Source of the DNA: Labia minor
Lineage: Eukaryota > Arthropoda > Insecta > Dermaptera > Spongiphoridae
Direction of reading: 5' to 3'
Assembly (NCBI GenBank): GCA_963082975.1
Contig: OY720344.1
Location: 95,423,228 to 95,487,227 of the forward strand
Length of the DNA stretch: 64,000 bases
The position numbers were made by a program, and so were the translations under genes. The stretch's first letter is position 1; the number at the start of each line of letters is the position of its first letter. The notes under the pieces are model-generated. The model was not told the DNA's origin. It did no database searches and saw nothing but the letters and a program-made list of their open reading frames with translations. Shown piece by piece: positions 1 to 11,487 of this stretch.

Positions 1-457
1 CAAATTAAAAACCGAAAAAGTGTTGTAATGACTTAAGTAATAACTTAACTTCTTATATTTTTAAATAGTTTAAATAGTTCTAAAAATAATAGATTTTCTA
101 AAAATATTTGGATTTAATAGATTTGGACTTTTCGGTTTGGACTTTATGTCCTCCTACCAAAATAGAAAATAGAAAAAAAAAATTTATTTAACTAGTAGTA
201 ATTTGGGTGATCGAAGAATGGCTATTTAATGATTTAACAACGAAATTTATGAATTCCTACAGAAATTTATGTATTTTATAATTAAAAAAAGAAAATGGTT
301 TCATTCATAAAACATTTTTATAAGGAAACATCAGTTGGTAGTGAATTAAATATAAGTAATTGTGTAAATAATCTATGAAACGTTAGTATGAAAAATTTTG
401 AAAATTGATTTAAAAAAAAAAAAATGATAGAAAATTATGTATATCAAAATGACTTAC
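1..457 (-). other. Utx: UTX intron, downstream part
   Basis: This AT-rich non-coding DNA follows the splice donor at 457 on the minus strand. The next UTX segment expected from the family (the TPR helix following the aligned block) is not visible here, so the next exon should lie beyond the left edge. Nothing else is recognisable; a poly-A run at 413-424 abuts the exon side. Confidence 0.75.
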
Positions 458-633
458 TTTCTAGCTTGGTAAAAGTGCAGGGACTAGCATCTATAAGTGC
501 CAACTGGAGGTGCTTTAAAGCTGATTCCCAGTCGTTGTTCACTTTGAACATAAGCCCCAGCCGAAGATGGACTTCATTGGCACGGCAGAATCCGGGAGCG
601 ACATAGAGAACTTGTTGAAATGATTTAATAGCC
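458..633 (-). CDS. Utx: UTX/KDM6A histone H3K27 demethylase, internal TPR-encoding exon
   Basis: This is a single internal exon of UTX (KDM6A), the JmjC-type enzyme that removes methyl groups from H3K27 in the nucleus as part of the MLL3/4 (Trr) COMPASS-like complex. On the minus strand the exon is 176 nt. It is preceded by an acceptor (TTTTTAG at 640-634) and followed by a perfect donor (GTAAGT at 457-452). Its first base (633) is the third base of a split codon. The translation begins [20 protein letters not shown] and continues [17 protein letters not shown], then [16 protein letters not shown]. This matches the tetratricopeptide block of animal UTX almost residue for residue; [10 protein letters not shown] and SPCTF resemble insect UTX more than vertebrate. 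The JmjC catalytic domain lies far downstream, outside the window. The reading frame has no stops and the codon bias is normal, so it looks functional. UTX identity is highly likely; a UTY/UTX distinction does not apply. Confidence 0.93.
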
Positions 634-935
634 CTAAAAATCAATTAATTAATTGTTATATATATATATATATATATTAATAAATACAAAAAATAATAAT
701 AATTACAATTGATTTAATTGATTTCAAAGATTGAATGGATTTTTTTTATTAGAGTTTATAAAAGGGCAAAAAAAAACATATTTTTTTAAAATATCAGTTG
801 ATTCAAGAAAAAGGAAAAATTCAATTCTTGTGCAGTTAAATGGAATGATTATTTTTCCTCTCGGTTTATCTCTTTTTCAACTTTTCCTTTTGAAATGATC
901 AACCAAGGGATGATGAGCATTCCAGCATCTTCCCG

Positions 936-948
936 GTTGCTAAGCAAC
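936..948. promoter_or_regulatory. RFX X-box-like perfect palindrome
   Basis: GTTGCTAAGCAAC is a perfect 13-bp palindrome matching the RFX-family X-box half-sites (GTTGC..GCAAC). It lies in a small GC-richer island (about 905-985) that also holds a CACGTG E-box at about 979. It is about 300 bp upstream of the UTX exon on the minus strand. A functional role is inferred. Confidence 0.35.
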
Positions 949-2644
949 AGAGATGATTGGGGGGTTAGATCGAATCACACCACGTGTTCAGTTATTTTGA
1001 GCTGAGTTCAATTCCCTACCGTTATCTTACAATTAAAATAAGAAGAAAAAAAAATCATGCAAAATGCACTCACAAAGAGAAACGTGTAATTAAAATAAAA
1101 AAAAAAAAAATAGAATAATTCCTCGAAAGAGAAAAAAAATTGGAAGAACGAGTTACAAAAACAAAATGTGATGAGAAGTATTAGCACTTTTCTAGTGTCG
1201 AGACATGACTAAACTCAAATCTTGTAACTGGCGTGGGAGTTTGCTCTCTCTCTTTAGGAAACTCCTCCCTCTCTTCCAACTACCTGGGGTGAACAAAAAG
1301 ACACAGAAAGGGACACACTCTTCGATTCCACAATTCAATATAAAATATTTTTTCAGATGAATAGTGAGCTATTTACCTTTTTCAATTAAAAGACTTTGGA
1401 TTTTTTTTTTTTTTTGATCAAGACTTGGTGAAGGTTTATATATGAATCACAGCGGAATAGTCAGGGAAGCTGTTTAAATAGATGGCGTGCAATATTTTCG
1501 TACTTAGATATAATTATATAAACGATTCCTAGGAGTAGTCTGGGAAAAACAGTGACCAAGTGTGGTATTTCTTTTCCTTATCTTCTTAAATCATCATCCC
1601 ATGAATCTCATTAAATGATAGTTTTTGGAAATGCTTGCTCTCTTTTTATATTTACAGTAATATTCTATGAAATGAAATCCGGGCATTGATCATGATACCT
1701 TGACGAATGATTCACAAGAATAAAATATATAAAAAAAGAATATTAAAATTTTTGATTAATATTTAAATGAAATAAAGAAGTAAAGTTTTAATTTAATCAA
1801 CAAACAAATATCAGTCATTGAAAAGAGGAGTGAAATTATTAAATAAAATTTTATGAATAATCTATTAAGAATTTTATAATATAAATTGAGTTTTATATTA
1901 TATGTTATGATAACTTGTATGTTGTGTTGTGAAACATCAGTATCAGATCACATTCTGATTAATCACCTTGAATGAAGAGTCGATTACAAACATTTTCTGT
2001 GTATGAGTAAGTGGCAGTGAGTAAGTGGTTGTAAGAAGTATTTTTATTTATTCAATAATATCATAAATAAAAACGAAATTATTTTTTATATAGAAATATA
2101 TATGATTATATAGTGCCTCTCATTCATATTTGAATATTCTGCATCGAACAAGGGCGCCAATCTAAAGGGGGCGTCAAATCAAACCAATATAAATAAACCA
2201 AATTGATAGCGGGATTTAGTTAAAAATAGATGTAATTTGACATCAAACTAACTAAAATAAGATTTATTGGGGTAAATATATTAGTTGATAAAATTAGTAG
2301 TACAATTTTTAATATACAATATTTCAAAAAATACGAAAATTGTTTAAAGAATCTGAAAATTTACACCAAGTAGAGAGGAAAACAATTAGAATTAATTAAT
2401 ACAAAAATCATAAAACATATTTCTTCTATAAATTTTGATGATATGATTATTTTGCTATTAAATTGAGTATCATATAAAATGTCAAAATAAATCGCCTATT
2501 TATTAATGAATAATTCATTTAAATTGAGATTGATGATAATTCAAAGGCATTAACCCAGAAAACAATAATAATATAATTATATTCATTGTTTTAAATTCTG
2601 TTTTTAATTAACACATTCATAATATATGTTTTTTTATTTAAATG

Positions 2645-2733
2645 GATAGAAGGAAGACATCCTCTTGACACCTCCGGCGGAAGTGTGCGGTTGAATCGTT
2701 ATGTTCCGGTGCCTGAGGTAACCAACCAGAATA
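2645..2733 (+). other. GC-richer island, possible exon
   Basis: This compact GC-richer patch sits in AT-rich surroundings. On the plus strand one frame is open across it (reading PLDTSGGSVRLNRYVPVPE), and a donor-like GAG|GTAACC follows at 2717/2718. No good acceptor or homology was recognised, so it could equally be a regulatory element. Confidence 0.15.
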
Positions 2734-3222
2734 TTGGACTTATGTGCGATTGAAATTTATTGTATAAGTAAAATAAATAAATCAAAGAAATAGAATAAAA
2801 AAAATATCAATTTAATTATTTATTAAATTTTCATAAATACTGGATTTAATTAAAATTTATAAATTATTTATAATATTTTTTTAGTAACTATTATATGGTT
2901 TGCATATATAAATTAATTATAATATACATATATTAATTTTAGTGTTGTTTTTTTTTTCTCACAATAAAGTATATATGTAAAAAATATCAAGTTTATTTTA
3001 TTAAAGAATTGGGGAGAATAATAATTAATTATTAATTAATAATTTCATGACTTTTCTCAGAATGCTTATATTCTAAAAATTATTTGATTAGAAAGAATAT
3101 TTATTTATTAGAGTTAATATTTAGTTTCTAACTTCTTTCATTTAATAATCTGTTTATCTATGAAATAGATTACTTATATTCTTTTATTTTGTTATCAGAT
3201 ACAATTCAATAAAATAAAAAAA

Positions 3223-3709
3223 TTTGGTAATTATTCAAGTAAACGCCTTTTCGTGGATTTGGATAATACTTTACAAGTGGATTTCTTTTGCAATTCCAAA
3301 TAAACTTTTCTTATGAAATTTTTTCGGGCCTCTTCTAGTTTATGAGATAAAAATTATTAAAATAAAGATTTTTTTAAGTTTGACAGATTAGTTATGAACG
3401 TCGAAATTTGCCATTAATTAATGTTTTGTTGACTAATTCACTAATTCACTAATTTTGGGTTTTAATAAGTTATTATTTAATTAAATAATTTTCCTATATC
3501 CAAACCGAAAATTAGTGCGCCTTCTGGTAGTCAAACGGATAAAACATGCTAGTTTATTAGAATAGAAATTTTAATAATTTTTATCTTGAAAACTATAAGA
3601 TGCCAGGAAAAATTTTATAAGAAAAGTTTATTTGGAATTGCAAAAGGAACCCACTGGTAAAGTATTATCCAAATTCACGAAAATGCGTTTTCTTGAATAA
3701 TTACCAAAA
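3223..3709. mobile_element. Family A foldback element, complete copy
   Basis: Two arms of about 170 bp are inverted copies of each other. The left arm starts TTTGGTAATTATTCAAG and the right arm ends with its reverse complement. Both arms share the stretch around AATTCCAAATAAACTTTTCT and the segment around TTATTAAAAT. The centre contains short direct repeats of ACTAATTC and a segment with GTGCGCCTTCTGGTAGTCAA. There is no coding capacity, so this is a non-autonomous foldback/MITE-like element. A second copy is at 34473-35002 and a one-arm fragment at 48435-48655. The mobilising transposase family is unknown. Confidence 0.75.
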
Positions 3710-3993
3710 TTTGATTTATTGTTAAATGACAATTATATAATTTTGAAATTTTGAAAATCACAACAATTAAGAAAATATTTAAAAAAAATAATAAAAATAA
3801 TTTTAATGTTTCCGAAGTGAAATGAAAAATTGTCAAACATTCCAATTTATATATAAAATGTTTCTATTGGATTTCTTTTTGAGGGGGAAAAAAATGCTCT
3901 TAATAAGAAATTGTTAAATACGAGCTTTCCATATTGGATAGTGTGTCGAGAAAAATCTATGAATGAATGTGTAAAAACGTAACCGTTTCAATA

Positions 3994-4017
3994 AGAGAGA
4001 GAGAGAGAGAGAGAGAA
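3994..4017. repeat. (GA)n microsatellite
   Basis: An uninterrupted GA dinucleotide run of about 11 units lies immediately beside a GC-richer island; it creates the RERERE run in a spurious open frame. Confidence 0.95.
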
Positions 4018-4023
4018 AAGAGA

Positions 4024-4318
4024 GACAGCAATGAGTCAATGCCAGCGAACTTCAAATGCGATGGTTCCTGGTCGATGACATCGCAAGGGGCCAATGGCGA
4101 ACGAAAGTTGTATGTACCGGCGAGAAACAAGCACCAGTCAGCCGACAAACCAACGGAGAGGAAAAAGAAACAAAAAGAAAAAAGTAGTTGAAGTAGAAGA
4201 AAAAAAATTGGCAAGCATCCAGTTCAAGGCCGGGGCCGGCCAATGACGTTTGCTAAAGCCGAAATACTTAGCGACAGCCAACATCGGCGAAAGTATTACC
4301 AGCGAGAGGAATGCAACG
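4024..4318. other. GC-rich island, candidate regulatory element
   Basis: About 290 bp are markedly GC-richer than the flanks and include CCGGGGCCGGCCAATGACG, a CCAAT box next to a CRE-like half-site. Overlapping open frames exist on both strands, but none resembles a known protein. I read it as a candidate enhancer or promoter. Confidence 0.3.
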
Positions 4319-6423
4319 TGATTGATTAAAAATATAGAATACATTGAATATTTCCCAATGATTATTTCGATAGTCATAGAATAATTAATAGAAAACTATT
4401 CGAATCGTTGAAATAATTAAGATGATATAATTTAATTAAAAAAGAATAATATCTTTATTAAAAATATAAGTATATGGATTTTTTTAAATTTAATTTATTT
4501 ATGATATATCTCACTTAATTTTAAAGAAAATCAAGATTTCTGCTAGGCACACACACGCACGCCAACGGGAAAACCACTTTTTGGGATCAAAATGACTTGA
4601 AACGTGGAGATTCGTCAAAAATCAGTAGTGAATCAAGATAAAATACCTTTACTTTCAAAAAACATGAAATGTTTTCAATTAAAAAGTAATAATTAATTAT
4701 AATAATTTTTAAATTATTCAACCTTTCATAAAAATTATCATGTTTTTAAAATGTGCCACTCAGAAACCAAAGAGATTAACTTCACATATAAACAAACTGA
4801 GAAAATGAAGCCCAAAGTCACAGCTTGTAGGAAATTCAGGGTTATTGATTACAGAAAAATGTATATTGAATTGCAATATTAAGATTATCAAGTTCATTAT
4901 TCACTTTATATGTTGTAGATTACATTACATTACATTAATAGCAAAATTTTAAAAATTGGAGTTAATCGGTTTGGCTTCTGAGGGGCACAAATATTGGTTG
5001 AATAATAAACTCTCTCTTGTAAAAATTAAATATAAATTAAATATAAATGAATTATTAAATATTATATGAAGGCTGGATATTGGAAAATCTTCCGATTCCA
5101 AAAATACATATATTTTTTTTCAACATTAAAATTTTCTTCTGAGAATTTTAATTATACTGTTGGAAAAACACTTGACAAACATTTCACGCCTCCCTATTTC
5201 CACTGAATATATTAGGATAATAATAGTATATTATTATTATTATAGTATATTAGTAGTACCAATATTAATTTTAGAAGTCAAGAGTTGACAACAAGAAGCA
5301 AACTTGATGATGAGTGTAACTAATAATATACATTAAAACAAATAAATAAATAAATGTGAAACGAAACAGTGATTAACTTCGAGTTTTTTTTTTTTAAATT
5401 TTTAAGTATAATTTTCAAATTTAAAATAAAACAAATCTTTTAAATTATTTAAATGTTTATTTATTTATTCAGTGTATTTTTAATCATTATTTGAATAGAT
5501 TTCTTTATGCATAGGTATAAAATAGTGTAAAAACTGTACATAATGCATGCTGTTCAAGGGAAGAGGGATTTAACAATAGTTGAAAATAGACATTTGTCCT
5601 TGTACTATTCGCTCGATGGTAGATAGGCATTTGCTTTCATCTTGACAAGGTTACTTCCTCATTGCTTCATAAGCTAATCCATTTGGAATTTATATATACA
5701 TGTATATATTTTAAAACCAATTTTATTAATTTTTAAAAATATTAAATAATTTGTGAAATATATAATAGATAGCCAACAAAATATAATTTAAAATCAGGAG
5801 GACTTTTAACAAAGTATTTCGAACAAAACAATATATATATATTTATATATAAAAATCAAATTTGGAATGATTATTATAGATTTTTATTATAATTATTTAT
5901 TTTTAGTATAATGTTATAAAACTATAAAACTTTTTGATTTATATAGATGATATTACATATATATATATAGGTGAGAGAATAATTGGTTTTATACTTATAA
6001 ATTAAAGCTGACTATAATTTCAACTATAACATATTCTAAGAAAGAGATATATCGGTTTCTATAGGAAACACCTGCGCCTTTGGTTTATGCAACCTAGTTA
6101 TCTTTATTCATCCAATTTCAGATTAAGATTTACCTCCGATAATTATAAATGAATAGCCAACATTAATTTCATTTTGATAATAAGAAGAATCACCATTGCT
6201 TTGATAAGACAGTAAATTATCTCTCCAGTGCAATGAAATTGACAACGGGATAAATTTATCTTTCTCTTCAAAAAAAAAAAAAAATTAATTCCCGATTTGT
6301 TTAAGAAGAAGAAATAATTTAATATATGTTTATAAAATTGTTCAATGGATTTCAAATAATTCTTAAATAAACAGATTAGTAAAATATCATCATATTTCTT
6401 ATATTATTGGCTATCGGTAACCT
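4319..6423. other. AT-rich stretch without recognised genes
   Basis: This is mostly low-complexity AT with (TA)n and TTATTA runs. A small GC-richer patch around 5540-5690 has no convincing frame. Nothing else is supportable. Confidence 0.5.
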
Positions 6424-6832
6424 ACAGATTTACTAGTACTGGGACACCGAGCGTAATTAAGTTAAAAAAATGATTCATTATTATTGGGTTTGGCTGATAA
6501 CATTAATACCTGGGACACCGAGCTCTCGCTCGACCCTTTAAAAAATATTGATATTATTATCGTTAATTATTTATTACAATTATTAAATGTTGAGTCATTG
6601 CATCAATCTGAATAAAATGAATGGAACTGGGGTCTTCAATAATAATACCTGGTTCACCGAGCCACCATTCGGTCAATAAAAAATGATTCTTTATTATCGG
6701 GTTTGGCTGGTAATATTAATACCTGATTCACCGAAACGCCATTCAAATAATAACATACAAACAGAAAAGTAGGCATGTTGATATAAAATATATACCTGGG
6801 ACACCGAGCTATTGCTCGACCCTTTAACAAAT
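6424..6832 (+). repeat. Family C repeat cluster (ACCTGG..CACCGAG modules)
   Basis: This is a cluster of related modules. Each begins ACCTGGGACACCGAGC or ACCTGGTTCACCGAGCC and is followed by TCGGTC or CTCGACCC. The modules alternate with a TTATTATCGGGTTTGGCTG-like spacer and TAATATTAATACC. GAGCTCTCGCTCGACCCTTT near 6522 reappears as GAGCTATTGCTCGACCCTTT near 6806. A reverse-strand copy of the same module pair lies at 52265-52380. The element class is not recognised; it carries no coding frame. Confidence 0.6.
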
Positions 6833-7839
6833 TTATACAATTTATTTTTACATACTTTACAAATTTCACAATTTTTTAATTATTTAATATAATTGTTAAA
6901 TGGGATTTCTATTAATGTTATTTTTTTATTTATTATTTTTATAAAATACATATATAATTCATGAATAATTTCAAATTATTATTCAGGTTTGAACACTCGA
7001 ATGATATTTATCAAAATATGAACAGTTGTATCAAGTTTTGTAACAAATCGAAATATGTAATTTATACAAATGAATTATATATTAATAGCTAGAAAAAATG
7101 AAACGATTTCTGGAAGTAAAGAATTATTATTATTATTGTTATTATTAGTGGAATTAACTAATGATTTTTCAACAGAAAACATTCTCGTCTATAACCCAGA
7201 TAATAAAAAAGTGTGAATAACCTATAAAATGAAATATTAGATATTCTAATTCCTCTAAAATATTTATTTTAATATATATAATATTAAATTTAATTGGCAA
7301 TTATGTCATATTTCTTTATATAATTTACCATATAATTGATTTCAATAGAATATATAAAAAAATTCATAAAATATATATTTATATTTTCTATAAATTTAAT
7401 ATGTAGTTTTAGTGAAAATAAAATATTTAATTAATTAATATTTGATTAAAATTAACTATCCCCTCCTTTCTTTTTCTTTTGCTTAAAATAATTACTTGAA
7501 ATTACAATAAACTATATGGAAATTTGTATTGTATAAGAAAATTAAATATATATATAGTTTCTTAGTCTGAGGAGATTCAGTTTTATTCTTAAAAAAATTT
7601 AAAATAATAATAATTAATAAATCTAATTAATTTCTTTTATTTATTAATAAAATAACATCAACAATAAAAACATCAACCAATGCATCTTTTTCTTTAAATG
7701 ATTTATGTTTGTTTATTTTCAAAGTTAGAAGAGTTTGTAAACAAGATTGTAGATTTGTAGCCATCCTTCCCATCCTTCTGATGTTGGCCAATGATTGAAT
7801 GACATTCGCCGAGCAGATAAATTAGAGACCTGATTAAGT
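6833..7839. other. AT-rich stretch without recognised genes
   Basis: Low-complexity AT sequence with short TA and TTA runs; no frame or motif could be supported. Confidence 0.5.
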
Positions 7840-7990
7840 TCGTTGAGAGGAGCACCAGCGGCGCTTGCGGGGGCAGGTGGCGTGCGTTGGGGCCCAAACA
7901 GCTGCTTGGTTGCACCGTGATTGCCCGGGGGCAGATGGGACACCTGCAGGTGCGCCACCCTGCCCTCTATATGCCACCTGTCTAAATCCA
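7840..7990. promoter_or_regulatory. E-box cluster island
   Basis: Six E-boxes lie within 107 bp: CAGGTG 7874, CAGCTG 7899, CAGATG 7932, CACCTG 7941, CAGGTG 7947 and CACCTG 7975. The pair at 7941/7947 is fused into CACCTGCAGGTG. The island is strongly GC-rich against a background of about 22-25% GC. CACCTG/CAGGTG is the preferred site of Snail/Scratch and ZEB factors, and also of some E-protein heterodimers. Frames on both strands (for example 7725-7991 minus) run through but show no protein similarity. I read this as a neural or mesodermal type enhancer or silencer; target and factor are inference. Confidence 0.45.
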
Positions 7991-10559
7991 CCCTTCATAC
8001 GAAGATTATGGTATTTTAAGAAAAGACAAATCATGTCTTTCGGTCACAAAATTATGAAATATACTTCTAATTTCCTACTAATTATTTATTAATTATATGT
8101 AAGATAAATTCATATAAAAACATAAATAAGTAAATTTATGACACCTGAAAACAAATTACTATCTTAATACAGATCTAAACAAATGGTTTAATTAACAAAC
8201 CAGAAAAAAATGTATTTGTTTTTAAACCAAAGATAATTATAAATTATAATTTAAATGAATTAATGATTAAGTTCTATCTACCTACATTAAACATCTTGTA
8301 TAATATATTGCATATGAAAAATTATTATCAGTATATAAGAATATCTTTGCTTTTTTATCTTGTTCATAAAAAAGACATATAAAAACTAGGTTATCTGTAG
8401 ATTAGAGTTCAAACATCAATACAGCCGGATGTGTATTTGATAAATAAATAATTAATTCTATATTTTTTTTCTTAATTAAAAACATTTTTGAGGGGATATT
8501 TTGACATGATTATTTATTAAAAATCAATTATTTTTTTAAGGTTATAAAATTAATTTTATTGTTTTGTTTAGCCTTTTGAATAATATTATATGCCATTAGA
8601 AAAATATAAGTACTCTTTGATATTTATTTTTAAAATTAAAACAGTTGATAATTGTATAATATGAATATTAATTTCAGATCAGACAAGATTTATAATTAGA
8701 CTCACTTTAAAAATATAAATAAATTTTTTATTAACATTTATATATATATATATATATATATATACTTAATATTATTCAATTAATTTGATTTGCAATAAAA
8801 TCATGACCTATATAAAATTAATTGTATTTCACTTAAATATTAAAGTATAGCTTTATCATTAATATTTTATATTTATAAATTATTTATTCATTGAATAATT
8901 ATTTATGTTCTTGTCTATTAATTTCTCCTTGATAATTTCCAAAATAGTAATATATATAAGTTTAAGTGTAAAAATAACTTTAAATTGTTAACATTAACAT
9001 TACCATTAGAAAAAATAAATAAATAATTCGAAATTAAAAATATACTTATAATATTATATTGTTATTTTATCCTTAAAATTATTACCTGAGTGTATTCCAG
9101 TACAAAATCATATTATTAGTTGCTTCATATAATAATATATGAAATTAATATATAATATATATTAAATTATTTCTTATAATACCCTGAAATTTTTTCAAAA
9201 ACTACATATATATGAATTTTTTTATATTTATTTTATTTTGAATATTAATTTGTAAATTAAATAAGCATTAAATAATATTTGAAAATAAGTTTTCAAATAA
9301 AAAATATGTTATTTGCAATTTTTGGTAGAAATTATTCGAAGATGTCTTGTGTGATTATTCTTGGTTGTTTATTTTCTCCATAGTATTTTAATATTGAACT
9401 TTGGGGAAATTTATTATTTTTCTAAATTATAATATTATTATTATATGTAAAGTAATTTTTATTATTATTATAAGATGAAGATTTGTATAAATTTTTATGA
9501 ATGTAAAATGTAATTGAATTGCTATTTTCAAGGAGAAAAGCAGTCATTTGTCATGTCACATTGTTATGGTTGGTGAATTTTAATAGGAAAAAAATGAGAT
9601 AAAAAAATGATAGTCATAGTAATAGTATTTTTTTATAAGGGGGAAAGAAATATATTGCTTATGAGAGTATTTCCAATGGTTCGTTGATTGTTTTTATAAC
9701 AAAAGGATGGGTTTGAATGGGATAAAAATGAATATTCCGATAGTGGTTCGTGTGGTCGTGTTAATTAACTCCTTAGAAATGACTAAAATGAGGGAATAGG
9801 GGAAATAAATTGAAAACAAAAAGTATAACAAAATCCTATTCCCCTCTATTAAATACACCCTCAGTTTTAAAATTCATTAAAGAATTCAATTATTTTTTTT
9901 TTATCTTTATCTTTATCTATATATCTATATTTAAATCTATATATATATATACATATATATATTTCATTTGAATGATTGATGAATGAATAAATAATTTCTG
10001 AATTAGGTTGAATGAAAGAAATCTTTCTTTCACACTCTCCTTTTTAATGAAGCCAATCGCCTTTTGAGTTATAAAAGGCATTTATATCGGGACTATAGAA
10101 TCAATTAAAACAAAGATAAATTCTATTTAAATTTTTAAAGTAAAATAGATAAATAAATATTTATCTTTATATGACGTAATTATTGTACATATTTAAGAAA
10201 GTATTTTCCAGTATTTTTCCCCCATAGTAAAAGTATAAATAAACACGAAAATGAAATAAATTATGTGACATTTTGTTATAAATAAATAAAAGATATAGAT
10301 CGGATTATGAATAAATTATTGAATAATAAATCCTTTTTAACTCGAATGTTGGCGAGGACAATGCCCTCATAGTAATAGACCTGTTTGATGATGATTAAAG
10401 TATCATCTATATTTATATTAATTAAAACGTCAATGGCTGAATCCAACGTTCATAAAAACATAAATTGTTGAGACTTGAGTCTAAAGACTATCAATCATAG
10501 GATTAGATGTTTACCGATTTACCGAAACAAGCAAGTCAAAAACCTTAACAATTTTCATT
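7991..10559. other. AT-rich stretch without recognised genes
   Basis: Very AT-rich sequence with a (TA)n run at 8740-8764 and another around 9938-9960. A somewhat less AT-rich segment at 9530-9860 shows no frame. No gene is supportable. Confidence 0.5.
8740..8764. repeat. (TA)n microsatellite
   Basis: An uninterrupted TA run of about 12 units. Confidence 0.95.
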
Positions 10560-10800
10560 AATTTATTTTGTTTTGGCAGTATGATTTATTACATTTCCCT
10601 GTCGACCAAATAACCATTATTTGGGAGATTTTGAACCATTTTAATATTCCTTTTTATACAACCATCGTAATACGTAATATTTTGACTAATTCGACGAATA
10701 TTCATCCTCCATATTCGCCACATATGGCACTATGAGCTTTTTCATTGTTACCAATGTAAATTTTTGCATTATGTAAACATACAAAATAAACAATAAAGAA
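10560..10800 (+). mobile_element. Decayed mariner transposase relic
   Basis: On the plus strand a frame interrupted by stops reads ..IVIRNILTNS..NIHPPYSPHMAL, then AFSLLPM and IFALCK. The PPYSP block followed by the position of the third catalytic acidic residue resembles the mariner motif HPPYSPDLAPSD. The Asp position and flanks are mutated and stops interrupt the frame. No terminal repeats were seen. This is an old, non-functional remnant. Confidence 0.45.
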
Positions 10801-11451
10801 ACAAATAATTACTACACTACTCACTAGACTAGTGAACTTTTTCAAGATGAGAACAAATATAGATAATAAATATTTTTATTAATAAGTATTTTAGTGTATT
10901 ATGTAATAATAATAATAGTATAATAAGAAAATAGGTCAGATAGTTGGTATATATTATTTTAATGGGGATTATTTGGGAATAAAAGGAAAAATATTGATGA
11001 AGAAAATTAAATGTTGGTATTTGATTTCCGGGTACATTTTTGAGATAAGACTAGTGAATATATTAAAAATAATATTTTTTTCATTAAATATTAATAGTTA
11101 GATTAATGTTCAAGGCTACAATCATGATTATATTTAAATTAAATAAGATCTCATTTAAGACTTTCGAACTTAGATAATTGAATAAAAAATTGAGTTAAAA
11201 TTAAACAAAAAATTAAATATACAATATTTTAATTGGATGTTTGGAATATCTATCATCTTCCTCCTCTTCTTTTATCGCTTTAAAGATAAACTATAAATTA
11301 AATTTTTATTTAAATTGAAAGATAGATATTCTGTATTAGAGAACATTTTCATATTCTAATGGTTTGGTTTTTACTATCTTGTAAGATTGTTTATCAAACA
11401 TAAAAAAGAACTCATGAAATATATGAGACAAATTGTGATTTACAAATTTAT

Positions 11452-11487
<36 letters not shown>

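Larger units (their letters stand above)
634..3222. other. AT-rich non-coding DNA upstream of the UTX exon, with small islands
   Basis: This is probably UTX intron on the minus strand. It contains a short (TA)n tract at 657-677 just beyond the acceptor, an X-box-like palindrome at 936-948, a pyrimidine/purine-rich patch at 1230-1290, paired GTAAGTGG-like repeats near 2008-2035, and a GC-richer patch at 2645-2733. No further UTX exon was found. Confidence 0.5.

Noticed and set aside
1-180. AAACCGAAA / TTTCGGTTT inverted similarity to the family A centre
   Set aside because: Only about 10 bp match and the distinctive family A segments are absent.
3957-4377. Several overlapping frames on both strands
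   Set aside because: They are driven by the (GA)n repeat and the adjacent GC island; RERERE and LSLSL runs, no homology.
7703-8092. Four overlapping frames on both strands
   Set aside because: They arise because the E-box island lacks stop-rich AT sequence; no consistent coding strand and no homology.
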